From Pelotomaculum isophthalicicum JI (GTDB taxonomy: Bacteria > Bacillota > Desulfotomaculia > Desulfotomaculales > Pelotomaculaceae), in the NCBI RefSeq assembly GCF_029478095.1, contig NZ_JAKOAV010000004.1:62001-126000 (forward strand): 64,000 bases of DNA, given 5' to 3'. A model generated the notes under the pieces. That model was not told where the DNA came from. It ran no database searches and saw only the letters and a program-made list of their open reading frames with translations. Shown here one piece after another: positions 46,398 to 55,946 of the stretch (position 1 is the stretch's first letter; each line of letters begins with the position of its first letter). The position numbers and the translations under genes were made by a program.

Positions 46398-47360
46398 TTA
46401 TTTATTACCAGGTTTTCCACCCAGCAATTTATTCTTATCTAATATTTCACATGAAACGCTGTTAGATTTTCCAGCCGCAGTCTGGCGGCAGTCACTGCAA
46501 TTCAGGGCGCATGGCTCCGCGTGAATTAAGACATGAATGCCGGAGAGCCGGTCTGAAATCTCCTCTTCAATTTGGTCGCAGATATTGTGCGCTTTATTAA
46601 TAAGCATGTGTCCGGGCACCACCAGATGAAGATCGACATAACGTTGAGAACCGGCTTTTCTGGTTCTGAGTTTATGGAATTCAACAAATTCAGGGGAATA
46701 TTTATTGAGAACTTCTTTGATAACTCTCTCGTCGGCTTCCGGCAGGCGCGCGTCTAATATACTTTGCATGGAGTTCCTGATCAGTCTTATCGCGGCATTG
46801 AAAATCAGCAGGGACACTCCGATGGCGATTAGCGGATCGATGATGGTGAGGCCGGTAATTTTGATGGCGACAATCCCGGCCAAAACTCCTAATGACGTGT
46901 ATACATCGGTAAGCAGATGCCAAGCGTCAGCTTCCAGGGCCGGCGAATCGGTCCTTCTGCCGACATTAAACAATTTTCTAGAAACAAGGAAGTTTACTAC
47001 GGCAGATATCCCCATTACGGCGGCGCCCATGTCCAGGGAATGAATTTCCGTCCGGCCGAAAAGCTTCGGGTAGGCGTTGTGGATGATGATTACCGCGGCG
47101 CCCAGGATTAATATTGCTTCAGTAATGCCGGCGACATTCTCAAACTTGCCGTGACCGTAGTGATGACGCTCGTCGGCCGGTTTGGCTGATTCCCTGACTG
47201 AGAAAAAGGCAATTAAAGCGGCAATTAAATCCAGCCCGGAATGAATGGCCTCTGATATTACGCTAACGGAATTCATGGTAATTCCTATGGCCAGTTTTCC
47301 TAACGTTAATGCCGCGTTTGAAGCTATTGACAAATGGGCAACCTTTATCTTATCATTCAT
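46398..47360 (-). CDS. Cation diffusion facilitator family metal efflux transporter
   Basis: A membrane proton/divalent-metal antiporter, 320 residues. About six membrane helices are predicted; the metal site residues are in TM2 (HSGLDLIAAL, HxxxD) and TM5 (HLLTDVYTSLG, HxxxD). The cytoplasmic C-terminal domain carries DLHLVVPG, followed by a cysteine-rich tail (CALNCSDCRQ) that is unusual and could bind metal. The metal (Zn, Fe, Mn, Co or Ni) cannot be told. A leader with mutually exclusive hairpins lies upstream. Confidence 0.92.
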   Translation of the reverse strand: MNDKIKVAHLSIASNAALTLGKLAIGITMNSVSVISEAIHSGLDLIAALIAFFSVRESAKPADERHHYGHGKFENVAGITEAILILGAAVIIIHNAYPKLFGRTEIHSLDMGAAVMGISAVVNFLVSRKLFNVGRRTDSPALEADAWHLLTDVYTSLGVLAGIVAIKITGLTIIDPLIAIGVSLLIFNAAIRLIRNSMQSILDARLPEADERVIKEVLNKYSPEFVEFHKLRTRKAGSQRYVDLHLVVPGHMLINKAHNICDQIEEEISDRLSGIHVLIHAEPCALNCSDCRQTAAGKSNSVSCEILDKNKLLGGKPGNK

Positions 47361-47407
47361 ATTGCACTACCCCTATAAGAAATTGCAAATATATTTCCCC
47401 GGTAAAT

Positions 47408-47479
47408 GAAAAAAGCCCTCAGAACTCATCTTATTCGGATAGATGTAGTCCTACGGGCAATACCGCTGCCTTGCGGCCC
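47408..47479 (-). promoter_or_regulatory. Switch-like transcription attenuator in the leader of the cation efflux gene
   Basis: On the minus strand a long terminator hairpin (GCCC/GGGC ends at 47458-47455 and 47418-47415, then paired AGGACT/AGTTCT and CATCT/AGATG) is followed by six Ts. The GCCC of its 5' arm can instead pair with a GGGC at 47479-47476, enclosing a CCGC/GCGG hairpin. These pairings exclude each other, as in an antiterminator/terminator switch. I could not match it to NiCo, Mn or other known riboswitches. Confidence 0.6.
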
Positions 47480-47509
47480 GACCGGTTTTAACCGGCCTGA
47501 CTTGAAATT

Positions 47510-47538
47510 AGTATAGCATAATCCTTTTTTCCCGGCAA
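47510..47538 (-). promoter_or_regulatory. Promoter of the cation efflux gene
   Basis: Minus strand: TTGCCG (47538-47533), 17-bp spacer ending TGC (extended -10), TATACT (47515-47510). It places a leader of roughly 140 nt before the gene. Confidence 0.7.
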
Positions 47539-47568
47539 CTGTTGTCCAGGCATAATTTTAAAAGAAAA

Positions 47569-47598
47569 TTGACATTTTTAAGACAAAGCATTTAGAAT
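47569..47598 (+). promoter_or_regulatory. Sigma-A-type promoter of the DUF151 gene
   Basis: TTGACA (47569-47574), 18-bp spacer, TAGAAT (47593-47598), about 45 bp before the GTG start. It diverges from the efflux-gene promoter. Confidence 0.7.
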
Positions 47599-47642
47599 AT
47601 AACATATTATTTTATTAGCAGTTTTGAAAAGCAGGTGAGGTC

Positions 47643-48122
47643 GTGGTTCTCGTAAAGGTAACGGAAATCGCTTACGATATTATGATGAATCCGGTGGTAT
47701 TGTTAATTGATGAGAACGAATTAAAAGCACTGCCGATCTGGGTCGGCCCGTTCGAAGCGCACTCTATATCATTGGCCCTGCAGGGAATTTGCCTGGACCG
47801 GCCTTTGACCCATGACTTGTTAATAGGTATCTGCGACAAACTCGAAGCTAAATTCAGCATGGTAATTATCAATGACGTGATTGAAGGAACTTATATGGCA
47901 GAACTGCACATGTGGCATCATGACCAGGAATTGGTAATCGACTCGCGTCCCAGCGACGCTATCGCCGTAGCTATTCGCACCAAGACACCTATATATCTGA
48001 GCGAGAAAGTAGCGGAGGGCTTTTTGGCCCTAAAGGATTTATTAAATGAGGAACAGCAGAAGGAGTTAAAAAAACTCCTGGATCCCGGCAGAGCAAACGA
48101 ATTCAAGAAATCCCTTCACTAG
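47643..48122 (+). CDS. Bifunctional nuclease (DUF151) family protein
   Basis: A 159-residue protein of the bifunctional nuclease family; plant and thermophile homologues show RNase and DNase activity. The core is conserved: PVVLLIDENELKALPIWVGPFEAHSISLALQG, RPLTHDLL and DSRPSDAIAVAIRTKTPIYL, then a short helical C-terminal region. The GTG start lies two bases after GGTGAGG. It is on the plus strand and its 3' end overlaps the 3' end of recN by 20 bp. Confidence 0.9.
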   Translation: MVLVKVTEIAYDIMMNPVVLLIDENELKALPIWVGPFEAHSISLALQGICLDRPLTHDLLIGICDKLEAKFSMVIINDVIEGTYMAELHMWHHDQELVIDSRPSDAIAVAIRTKTPIYLSEKVAEGFLALKDLLNEEQQKELKKLLDPGRANEFKKSLH

Positions 48123-49815
48123 CAAGATTTTTTGAGGCTGAACTCAACATTTGTCTTGCGTGGCGTCTGGATATATCGGTTACCTCTTTGCCGCCCAGCA
48201 TCCTTGCCAGTTCATCCACCCTGTCCGGCAGAGCAAGTTTATCCACTTTTGTAACCGTGCGTTCACCGTCAAACTCTTTCCTCACCCGGTAGTGAACACT
48301 TGCGAAACTGGCTACTTGAGCCGCATGGGTGACACATATAATCTGATGATGTTTACTAATTTTAGCCAGCTTTTCAGCGACAGCATGCAGCGATCGACCG
48401 CCAATACCGGCGTCCACCTCGTCGAATATGATCACTGGAATATCGTCAGCTTCCGCCAGCAGCGCTTTCAAGGCCAGCATGATCCGGGAAAGCTCACCTC
48501 CCGAGGCGATCTTAGCCAGGGGTTTCAACGGTTCACCTGGATTTGGCGATATTAAGAACTCCACACGTTCCGCCCCCCCTGGCGACAGGCCGTCAACTCT
48601 GGTAAAAACCACTTGGAATTTCACCCGCCCCATTTCTAAATCAACTAGTTCGCGTGATACCTCCTCTTCAAGTTTTTCAGCTGCCTGCAAGCGGCGGGAG
48701 CTCAAGATTTCGGCGGCCTTCATGTAAGACTGCTCGATTTTTTTCAGTTCCTCAGCATAAGTGGCGGCTAGCTCTTTTTTATTCTCAAGCTTTTCCAGTT
48801 CATCCCTGGCTTTTGCGAGATAATCAAATATTTCTGGAATCGTGGGCGCATATTTATTTTTTAAATTATTAAGCAGCTCCAGTCTTTCTTCAACAGCTTC
48901 CAGCCTTTGTGGATCGTGTTCAACTTTGCTATTTAAAACGGCCAACTCCCGGGCGGCATCTTCTACTTGATAAAAAACACTTTCAAGGGATTTATACAAG
49001 TGTTCCGTGTGTTCGTCTAAAAGCGCCAGATTTTTAAGCAGATCCATGGCTTTTGACAACAAATCAGTTACCGGCGCCTGCCCGTGCGTGCCCTCATAAA
49101 TCAAGGAATAGGATTCAGCGGCGAGAAGGCATATTTTCTCCGCGTTAACCAGCACTTTCTTCTCTGACGCTAATTCTTCATCTTCTCCCGGTTTTGGATC
49201 AATTTTTTCGATTTCATTTATTTCATAGCGCAGTAAATCCGCTTGTTTAACTCTTTCTTCATCGTTACGGCTGAGTTTTTTGAATGTATTAAAGGTTTCC
49301 TTCCAAAGTGAGTATAAATTGGTTACCTCTTTTAGCGTGTCGGTAACCAGAGCGCCGCCAAACCGGTCAAGCAGTTCCCTGTGCCGGTTCTGATCAAGCA
49401 ACGAATGCTGTTCGTGCTGGACATGCGAGTCTACAAGATTTCTCCCAATTCCCCGGTAACAACTCAGAGTTACCGTTTGCCCGTTTAGACGGCAAACATT
49501 TTTTCCTGAACGATTAATTTCCCTTGTTAATATTAAGATACTGTCTTCAGGAACTCCTACCCCTTGCTCCTCAAGCATTAAAATGACTTTTTTATTATTA
49601 TTGATATCAAAAGTAGCCTGTATCCACATTCTCTCTGACCCGGCACGGATTTGTTCGCCTGCCGCGGCCCGGCCGCCTAACGCTACTTGCAGCGCTTCGA
49701 TAATAATGGATTTTCCCGCTCCTGTTTCCCCGGTAATGATATTTAGGCCATTTTGCAGATCCACTATCAACAGATCAATAAGTCCGAAATTCTTGATATA
49801 TAGATTAATTAACAT
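48103..49815 (-). CDS. recN: DNA repair protein RecN
   Basis: An SMC-like ATPase for double-strand-break repair. Walker A ITGETGAGKS is at about residues 28-37; a long coiled coil (about 150-350) with its turn separates it from the C-terminal signature LSRIMLALKALL and Walker B VIIFDEVDAGIGG. The ATG at 49815 follows AGGGGGT; an upstream TTG/ATG in the frame overlaps argR. Length is 570 residues. It ends the argR-recN pair. Confidence 0.96.
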   Translation of the reverse strand: MLINLYIKNFGLIDLLIVDLQNGLNIITGETGAGKSIIIEALQVALGGRAAAGEQIRAGSERMWIQATFDINNNKKVILMLEEQGVGVPEDSILILTREINRSGKNVCRLNGQTVTLSCYRGIGRNLVDSHVQHEQHSLLDQNRHRELLDRFGGALVTDTLKEVTNLYSLWKETFNTFKKLSRNDEERVKQADLLRYEINEIEKIDPKPGEDEELASEKKVLVNAEKICLLAAESYSLIYEGTHGQAPVTDLLSKAMDLLKNLALLDEHTEHLYKSLESVFYQVEDAARELAVLNSKVEHDPQRLEAVEERLELLNNLKNKYAPTIPEIFDYLAKARDELEKLENKKELAATYAEELKKIEQSYMKAAEILSSRRLQAAEKLEEEVSRELVDLEMGRVKFQVVFTRVDGLSPGGAERVEFLISPNPGEPLKPLAKIASGGELSRIMLALKALLAEADDIPVIIFDEVDAGIGGRSLHAVAEKLAKISKHHQIICVTHAAQVASFASVHYRVRKEFDGERTVTKVDKLALPDRVDELARMLGGKEVTDISRRHARQMLSSASKNLASEGIS

Positions 49816-49819
49816 CGTT

Positions 49820-50275
49820 TTACCCCCTATGCAGGTCCTCAAACCTCCTCATCACAGTTTCTGCGACCTGTTTTGGTTTGACAACCACCAGGATAGTGTC
49901 ATCTCCGCCCACAGTGCCTATTATCTCCCGCCAGCCAATTTTATCTATTGCTGATGCGACACCTTGCGCCTCGCCGGGATGCGTTTTAATTACAAGCAAG
50001 TTTTCGCTTATGGCCAAGCTGACAACAGAGTCGCGGAAATACCGCTTCAAGCGATCTTTCGTGCTTTGGGTAGTCTGTTCTCCGGGGTAAGCATATTTAA
50101 AATGATTGTTTTCACATGGTATTTTGATTAAACCCAGTTCTTTGATATCCCTTGAGACTGTTGCCTGGGTAACCTCAAAGCCACATTTCCTTAAGTTTAC
50201 GGCAAGCTCTTCCTGCGTTTCAATTATTTCTTGCTGGATAAGCTCAAGGATTTTGTGTTGCCGCCTGGCTTTCAT
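49820..50275 (-). CDS. argR: Arginine repressor ArgR
   Basis: A hexameric arginine-responsive regulator of arginine synthesis and catabolism. The N-terminal winged helix ([37 protein letters not shown]) binds ARG boxes; the C-terminal domain has the arginine-binding [12 protein letters not shown]. The ATG at 50275 starts the family; it overlaps the end of mnmM by 32 bp. In this position, before recN, it is often called AhrC in Bacillus. Confidence 0.95.
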   Translation of the reverse strand: MKARRQHKILELIQQEIIETQEELAVNLRKCGFEVTQATVSRDIKELGLIKIPCENNHFKYAYPGEQTTQSTKDRLKRYFRDSVVSLAISENLLVIKTHPGEAQGVASAIDKIGWREIIGTVGGDDTILVVVKPKQVAETVMRRFEDLHRG

Positions 50276-50852
50276 GCGGAGCACCTGCTTTCTCAATAAC
50301 GATTATCACCGGCGCTTGAGCAGAACGATTTAAATAACTTATTTTAATTACGTTAAATTCAGACCCTTCCAGGCCAGACGTGAACTGTTCCACGGCATAA
50401 AGTTCTTCAGCGCCGCCCGGATGGCCGGTATAGATAACCATGCCGATTCTTCCACCCTGGCGGAGCAATCCAATCGCGGATTTTAACGCGCCAATGGTGG
50501 TGTCAGGTCTGGTAACCAGAGCATGGTCGCCCCCCGGCAGGTAACCAAGATTAAATACGACTGCGTCCACCGGTACAGGCACCGACTTGTCTAATCCTTC
50601 ATGTCCCGTGTTTAGCAATGTAACTTGCCTCGCGGCATTATGACGTTCAAGTAATTTTCTTGTAGTTTTTAAAGCCTTTTCTTGTATGTCAAAAGCATAG
50701 ACCCGCCCTTCGGAACCAACCGTTTGAGCCAGAAACAGGGTGTCGTTTCCATTTCCCGCTGTAGCATCCACTGCTGTCCCGCCACTTTTTAACACTTTGG
50801 CAATAATCATTTGGACTATGTGGACGGCGCTCCCCAAATCCTTGTTAATCAC
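50244..50852 (-). CDS. mnmM: Class I SAM-dependent methyltransferase, MnmM (YtqB) type
   Basis: A Rossmann-fold methyltransferase of 202 residues. SAM-binding motif I is [16 protein letters not shown], motif [12 protein letters not shown], and motif [19 protein letters not shown]. This pattern fits the YtqB family, recently assigned as MnmM, which methylates the wobble uridine modification of some tRNAs. It overlaps nadK by 8 bp upstream. Confidence 0.85.
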   Translation of the reverse strand: MINKDLGSAVHIVQMIIAKVLKSGGTAVDATAGNGNDTLFLAQTVGSEGRVYAFDIQEKALKTTRKLLERHNAARQVTLLNTGHEGLDKSVPVPVDAVVFNLGYLPGGDHALVTRPDTTIGALKSAIGLLRQGGRIGMVIYTGHPGGAEELYAVEQFTSGLEGSEFNVIKISYLNRSAQAPVIIVIEKAGAPHESQAATQNP

Positions 50853-51714
50853 CGGAGCGGTCTCCTTCTTCTCTTAGTTTCTTCCCCAGTAATTCAAAAA
50901 AGCCTCTCCCCTTAAGTCTCAGGAACCGGGCCTTTTGAGAAGCTTGCCTGATCATCACTTGATCAGACTGAAGCAGCTTAAAGCCCAGTTGACCGTCCAT
51001 GGTTAGCATGACTTCCTCCCGGCCGGACAGGATCACTACTTTAACCGTGCTTTCAGGCGCGACAACCAGCGGCCGCGCCCAGAGGGTGTGCGGGCAAATC
51101 GGAGTGATCAGCATCAGATTCAAATCAGGAGTAACCAGGGGCCCCCCGGCAGAGAGGGAGTAAGCTGTGGAACCGGTTGGACTGGCTATGATCAAGCCAT
51201 CTGAAGGATAAGTGTTGACATACTCATTATTAACATAAGTTTCCAGGTGAATTAGCCTGGCAAAAGCTCCATTTGTAATCACGGCATCATTTAGCCCGAG
51301 TGCACGCTCAACTATCTTATTTTCCCGATATACCAACGCTTCAAGCATCATTCGCTCTTCTATGTAATACTGCCCCGCAAGCAATTTTTCCAGGGCAGGG
51401 ATAACCTCCGGAATATCTATTTCTGTCAGAAAGCCCAGGTGTCCCAGGTTTATGCCGGTAATAGGCTTACCTGACTCCGCTAATTCGCGGGTCGTCCTGA
51501 GCAGCGTACCGTCGCCCCCAAGCACGATCACGCATTCAGCTTGCTCAATCAGGTGTTTCTCCGTCACGCCTAATCTGGCAAAGCCTATGGAAGCGGCAGT
51601 TTCTTGAGCAATTAATACTGTACAACCCCTGTCCTCAAGCCAATTGACAATATTCTCAACCAGGCTGACAACTCCTCTTTTATTTAAATTTATCACAAGC
51701 CCGATTGTGTTCAA
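50845..51714 (-). CDS. nadK: NAD kinase
   Basis: Phosphorylates NAD+ to NADP+. The 289-residue protein has the [14 protein letters not shown] motif (about residues 67-80), [24 protein letters not shown] and the [19 protein letters not shown] nucleotide-binding loop. It lies in tlyA-nadK-mnmM-argR-recN order, common in Firmicutes. Confidence 0.95.
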   Translation of the reverse strand: MNTIGLVINLNKRGVVSLVENIVNWLEDRGCTVLIAQETAASIGFARLGVTEKHLIEQAECVIVLGGDGTLLRTTRELAESGKPITGINLGHLGFLTEIDIPEVIPALEKLLAGQYYIEERMMLEALVYRENKIVERALGLNDAVITNGAFARLIHLETYVNNEYVNTYPSDGLIIASPTGSTAYSLSAGGPLVTPDLNLMLITPICPHTLWARPLVVAPESTVKVVILSGREEVMLTMDGQLGFKLLQSDQVMIRQASQKARFLRLKGRGFFELLGKKLREEGDRSGD

Positions 51715-51738
51715 TCCGGAACCTCCCCATAAAACATT

Positions 51739-52545
51739 TCAATACAATTCAGCATGCGCACGTTCAACTATAACCTTACAGTCTTTTATTTCTGATTCCT
51801 GTTTCTCAGTTTTTTTAAAGTAGATCAAATATTCAATATTTCCTTCCGGTCCGGTAACGGGTGAAAAATCAAGGCCGATTACTGACCAACCCAAGGTTAC
51901 GACAAGCATTGCGATATTTTGAATTACTTCAATTTGAACCTGAGGATCGCGGACAACCCCTCTTTTACCGATTTTTTCACGGCCGGCCTCAAACTGTGGC
52001 TTAATTAACGCTACACCGGCTGCTTCCGGGATAATCAATTCTTTAACTTTCGGCAGCACTTTAGCAAGTGAGATAAATGAAACATCAATAGTTGTAAAAT
52101 CCGGCGTCTCAGTTAGGATATCTTTTGCAAGGTAGCGAATATTGGTTCGTTCAAGGACAATCACTCGCGGATCATTCCTCAACGACCAGGCAAGCTGCCC
52201 GTAGCCGACATCCACAGCATAAACCAGTCTGGCTCCATGCTTTAGGGCACAGTCGGTAAAACCGCCCGTGGAGGCGCCGACGTCAAGAACCACTTTCCCG
52301 GTCAAATCAAGGCTAAAAGCTTTTATTGCCTTTTCCAGTTTAAGCCCGCCGCGGCTAACATAAGGAGTCACTTCACCGCGCACCACAATTTCAGCTTCCT
52401 GTTTTATTGTCCGGCCGGGTTTGTCCACCAGTTCGTTATCTACAAAGACAAGGCCGGCCATGATTGCTGCGCGGGCTTTCTCACGGCTGGGGAAAAAACC
52501 GCCCTCTACTAACCTGACATCCAACCTTTGCTTTATCGGGGACAA
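51739..52545 (-). CDS. tlyA: TlyA family rRNA 2'-O-methyltransferase
   Basis: An rRNA methyltransferase related to mycobacterial TlyA (16S/23S ribose methylation); often mislabelled hemolysin. The N-terminal S4 RNA-binding domain (residues about 4-65, LDVRLVEGGFFPSREKARAAIMAG) is followed by a FtsJ-like domain with DVGASTGGFTDCALKHGA and TIDVSFISL. Length is 268 residues. It is 21 bp after dxs. Confidence 0.94.
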   Translation of the reverse strand: MSPIKQRLDVRLVEGGFFPSREKARAAIMAGLVFVDNELVDKPGRTIKQEAEIVVRGEVTPYVSRGGLKLEKAIKAFSLDLTGKVVLDVGASTGGFTDCALKHGARLVYAVDVGYGQLAWSLRNDPRVIVLERTNIRYLAKDILTETPDFTTIDVSFISLAKVLPKVKELIIPEAAGVALIKPQFEAGREKIGKRGVVRDPQVQIEVIQNIAMLVVTLGWSVIGLDFSPVTGPEGNIEYLIYFKKTEKQESEIKDCKVIVERAHAELY

Positions 52546-52566
52546 GCTGAATACCTCCGCGCCGTC

Positions 52567-54474
52567 TTAATCGAGAACCACCTTTAGCTTATTAGGTACT
52601 TTCCTTGGCACACATTTACCAGCGACAACATCGACTATATGTTCCACATTAAGGCCATACTTTTCCATTAACAATGCATGGCTGCCATGTTCAATAAAGC
52701 AGTCGGGAATGCCGAAACGGTGTACCAAGACATCTTTTTTCCCTTTAGCTGACAATAATTCTAAAACAGCGCTTCCAAAACCATTTTTTAATACGTGTTC
52801 CTCAATTGTAAAAACCTTTCCTGTAATTGCGGCATATTTAAGGATTATTTCCTCATCAAGAGGTTTAATAAAACGGGCGTTGATTACAGTAGCTTCAATA
52901 CCCATTCCGGACAGAATCCCGGCCGCATTTTCAGCCCTGCTCACCATACTCCCCACCGCAAGCAAAGTGAGGTCCGCCCCTTCTCTTAGCACTTGGGCCT
53001 TACCGATAGGCAGTAATTTTAATTCCTTGTCCATTTTGCAGCCTATTCCAGCACCCCGCGGGTAGCGTACAGCCGCCGGCCCATGGTGGTTCACCGCTGT
53101 GGCAATCATATGCTGCAGCTCATTTTCATTTCCCGGCGCCATGATAATCATATTGGGAATTGTTCCGAGATAAGAAAAGTCAAAAAGGCCATGATGAGTA
53201 GGGCCATCCTCCCCAACAATGCCAGCCCGGTCAATAGCAAAAGTAACCGGCAGGTTTTGGAGACAAATATCATGCAAGATCTGATCAAAAGCGCGTTGGA
53301 GGAAGGTTGAATATATTGCCACAACGGGGTGATAACCCCCGGCGGCAAGTCCGGCGGCCAAAGTAACCCCATGCTGTTCAGCAATACCCACATCAAAAAA
53401 ACGTTCCGGAAAAAGTCGCGCGAATTTTGTCAAACCCGTGCCGCCCGGCATAGCGGCAGTGATCGCAAGGACGTTCCGCTCCCTGCCGGCAAGCTTCACC
53501 ATAGTTCTGCCAAACACTTCAGTGTATGAAGGAATGCTGATACTCTTCTTAATCTCTCCACTGGCAACGTCAAACGGACCGACTCCGTGAAACTTGTCCG
53601 GGTTGTTTTCAGCCGGTTTGTAGCCCTTGCCTTTCTTTGTTAAAATATGAACCAGCACCGGCCCTTTAATAGTCCTGGCCCGTTGCAGAACATTAGTGAC
53701 TGCCTTTATATCGTGGCCGTCTATTGGCCCCAGGTAAAAAAAACCCAATTCCTCAAAAATCATTCCAGGCACCACAAGATATTTTAAGCTGTCTTTTAAT
53801 TTATCAATTAAACGTAATAGTTTGGGGCCCGCCGGTAACTTGCGCAAGATTTGCTCTATTTCCTCCTTGCCCTTTGAATACATCGGATCAGTGCGCAAGC
53901 GGTTTAAATAACCGGACATAGCCCCAACATTCTGGGCAATTGACATTTCATTGTCATTTAAAACCACGATCAAGTCTTTTTGCATATGGCCGGCATGGTT
54001 AAGCGCCTCATAGGCCATTCCGCCGGTCATGGCGCCGTCGCCGATTACCGCGATTACAGAATAATTATCTCCTTTTAAATCCCGCGCCACCGCCATACCG
54101 AGGGCGGCGGAAATAGACGTGCTGCTGTGCCCCGTACCAAACACGTCGTGCGCGCTTTCAGTAGGCCGGGGGAATCCGCTGATGCCTCCGATTTGACGCA
54201 AAGTATCAAATTCATTATAGCGTCCCGTAAGCAGTTTGTGAGTGTAGCTTTGATGCCCCACATCCCAAATAATCTTATCTACGGGTGAGTTAAACACATA
54301 GTGAAGAGCCAGCGTTAATTCGACGACTCCCAAACTGGGTGAAAGGTGCCCCCCGTTCTTAGCCACGGTATTAATAATTTCCTGACGTATCTCTCCGGCT
54401 AATTCCTGAAGTTGGGCAAAATTTAGCGAGCGAATTACATACGGCGCATGAACTTGTCTTAAAAGTCTACTCAC
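52567..54474 (-). CDS. dxs: 1-deoxy-D-xylulose-5-phosphate synthase
   Basis: The thiamine-diphosphate enzyme that starts the MEP isoprenoid pathway from pyruvate and glyceraldehyde-3-phosphate. The N-terminus has [20 protein letters not shown] and [15 protein letters not shown]; the ThDP motif is [18 protein letters not shown] with its downstream NDN; the transketolase pyrimidine domain has [14 protein letters not shown]. Length is 635 residues. Its GTG overlaps the oapA stop by four bases, so the two are coupled. It sits with ispA around the OLE locus. Confidence 0.96.
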   Translation of the reverse strand: MSRLLRQVHAPYVIRSLNFAQLQELAGEIRQEIINTVAKNGGHLSPSLGVVELTLALHYVFNSPVDKIIWDVGHQSYTHKLLTGRYNEFDTLRQIGGISGFPRPTESAHDVFGTGHSSTSISAALGMAVARDLKGDNYSVIAVIGDGAMTGGMAYEALNHAGHMQKDLIVVLNDNEMSIAQNVGAMSGYLNRLRTDPMYSKGKEEIEQILRKLPAGPKLLRLIDKLKDSLKYLVVPGMIFEELGFFYLGPIDGHDIKAVTNVLQRARTIKGPVLVHILTKKGKGYKPAENNPDKFHGVGPFDVASGEIKKSISIPSYTEVFGRTMVKLAGRERNVLAITAAMPGGTGLTKFARLFPERFFDVGIAEQHGVTLAAGLAAGGYHPVVAIYSTFLQRAFDQILHDICLQNLPVTFAIDRAGIVGEDGPTHHGLFDFSYLGTIPNMIIMAPGNENELQHMIATAVNHHGPAAVRYPRGAGIGCKMDKELKLLPIGKAQVLREGADLTLLAVGSMVSRAENAAGILSGMGIEATVINARFIKPLDEEIILKYAAITGKVFTIEEHVLKNGFGSAVLELLSAKGKKDVLVHRFGIPDCFIEHGSHALLMEKYGLNVEHIVDVVAGKCVPRKVPNKLKVVLD

Positions 54475-55100
54475 TGTTTACCCACCTTTTGTTTGTTCTT
54501 TGATCCCCGTTGCTTCTGGAATGGGCTATAACCGGTAGCCCTTTCTATTTTCGCCAGGATAGTGCCGACAAAAAAAATAATTTCATCGGGATGGCTAAGA
54601 GATAATTTTTTTCCTACCGCTTTGCCGGTAACGATAAAAACAGAAATAAGGGCGGTAAGCAGCACATTCAGCCAAAACTGATCGAACTGCGGTCCCACCC
54701 TCATGATTTGCACTACGATTGATATACCCAGCGCGCCGCTTACCGTGGTGGTTATGTCACCAATAATATCATTTGCGATATTAGCCACTCTATCGGCGTT
54801 TTTGATTAATTGCAATCCCTGGGGGGCGCCTTTTACACGTTTAGCCGCTTTCGCGTTGAAAGGAGTATGAGAGGCAGCTGTCACAGCCGTACCTACAAGA
54901 TCGGCCAGAATGTTTATCGTGATGATAACAGCCAAAAAAACAAAAGATAACAGCAGGTTATTAAATTTAGAGGCGAAAGTTTCCGATAACAAGGTAAATA
55001 TAACTGCTAAAATAAACGATCCTATAGCAACCACGAAAATATATCTACTGGAAACAGTAGATTTATTATTGCCCAAAAATGTCACCTCATACCGCGACAA
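54471..55100 (-). CDS. oapA: OLE-associated protein A (OapA), DUF21-like membrane protein
   Basis: A 209-residue integral membrane protein with four predicted helices (about 20-38, 49-72, 114-131 and 141-160) and a basic C-terminal tail. The intramembrane sequence [31 protein letters not shown] resembles the DUF21 domain of CNNM/CorB Mg2+ transporters. In other OLE-containing bacteria the gene directly downstream of the RNA encodes OapA, which binds OLE and anchors the complex at the membrane. Its position, size and fold here match. It is followed without a gap by dxs. Confidence 0.85.
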   Translation of the reverse strand: MSRYEVTFLGNNKSTVSSRYIFVVAIGSFILAVIFTLLSETFASKFNNLLLSFVFLAVIITINILADLVGTAVTAASHTPFNAKAAKRVKGAPQGLQLIKNADRVANIANDIIGDITTTVSGALGISIVVQIMRVGPQFDQFWLNVLLTALISVFIVTGKAVGKKLSLSHPDEIIFFVGTILAKIERATGYSPFQKQRGSKNKQKVGKQ

Positions 55101-55120
55101 TTAACATATCTATTTTGCCC

Positions 55121-55145
55121 TACTCAGTAGTCAGTAATCAGAATA
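55121..55145. repeat. Heptanucleotide repeats between oapA and OLE
   Basis: Reverse-orientation heptads CTGATTA CTGACTA CTGAGTA, between the oapA start codon and the OLE 3' end. Confidence 0.6.
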
Positions 55146-55178
55146 TTACAAGACATGAAAAACTTTTTTATTATGTAT

Positions 55179-55793
55179 GATAAGTGACGGCAGATTGGGT
55201 AAATATTGTGGCTTAGGTCTAGTAGGTTTTCCCAAACAGCTACCGGCTGTCACCAAACCGGCGGTTACCCTTTACAACTGTCTCCGACCGTCACCGGTAC
55301 CGGGACTAGATTACCACTTAGTCCACACTGCAATCCCCAACCTGCCCTGGAATTCCAGACAGCCTAGGAGTTTTCCTCAACAGAATTTACCTCTTTTAGC
55401 CTCTTTTGCAATAAAGGTTTCAATCATCAAGCCAACCGAGCATGGGCCCACGCCGGCCGGCTCCGTAAAAACTGAAATCCACCCTTACCACTCAAGGCAG
55501 GCTACACTGCACGCAGCTTCGACCACATGCAGGTTTAATCCCAAGCCATAGTATACCGCGCCGCCAGTGCGGCATGGCTTTCCACATACTTGGGTCTCCA
55601 CGGAGGCAGGGTCAACGCCCGCATGCCATTGCGGGTCGCCCAACCACCTTAACTCCCAGTACCGACCCCCGACTGGGCGTCAGCAGCCAGCACCAGGAAC
55701 TTCATCGTTGTGCCCTTAACGGATTTTTAGGCCCGCCTTCAAAAAGGTGTATCTGACTAGGATACTGTGTCACTTATCTAATAAACCGTTTAT
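55179..55793 (-). ncRNA. ole: OLE RNA (ornate, large, extremophilic RNA)
   Basis: A long, G+C-richer, structured non-coding locus on the minus strand between ispA and oapA. The ends close on themselves: GATAAGTGAC (55778-55769) pairs perfectly with GTCACTTATC (55188-55179), bounding 600 nt, the known OLE length. Internal hairpins include CCCGCA/TGCGGG (55635-55630 and 55623-55618), GGACTA/TAGTCC (55324-55319 and 55308-55303) and ACAGC/GCTGT (55250-55246 and 55240-55236). The ispA-OLE-oapA-dxs order is the hallmark of the family. OLE forms a membrane ribonucleoprotein with OapA that is linked to cold, alcohol and Mg2+ tolerance in Halalkalibacterium. No protein gene is supported in this stretch. 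Identification is from context and structure, not a covariance search. Confidence 0.88.
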
Positions 55794-55799
55794 TTTGTT

Positions 55800-55828
55800 A
55801 TTATAACAAAACATCTTTTCTCTTTCAA
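55800..55828 (-). promoter_or_regulatory. Sigma-A-type promoter directly upstream of OLE RNA
   Basis: Minus strand: TTGAAA (55828-55823), 17-bp spacer, TATAAT (55805-55800). It would start transcription near 55793, about 15 nt before the closing helix of OLE. The remaining 55829-55946 holds nothing else I recognise. Confidence 0.78.
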
Positions 55829-55946
55829 ATGCCGGTTTTTCTCCCTATACGCCGTTTAATTGCTTATTAGCCTAAAAAAGAATACCCGCCATATCGCAAA
55901 TCCTAATGGTATCGGTGTGTTCCGATAGATTTAATTCTCATCAAAC

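Noticed and set aside
47361-47510. NiCo or Mn (yybP-ykoY) riboswitch before the cation efflux gene
   Set aside because: The tandem GGCAGG-type repeats of NiCo and the conserved loops of yybP-ykoY are absent; left as unclassified.
55177-55756. Two plus-strand open frames (125 and 61 codons) in the ispA-oapA gap
   Set aside because: They are antisense to the OLE locus, rich in Pro/His/Ser, have no ribosome binding sites and no recognisable domain. The structured RNA explains the sequence better.
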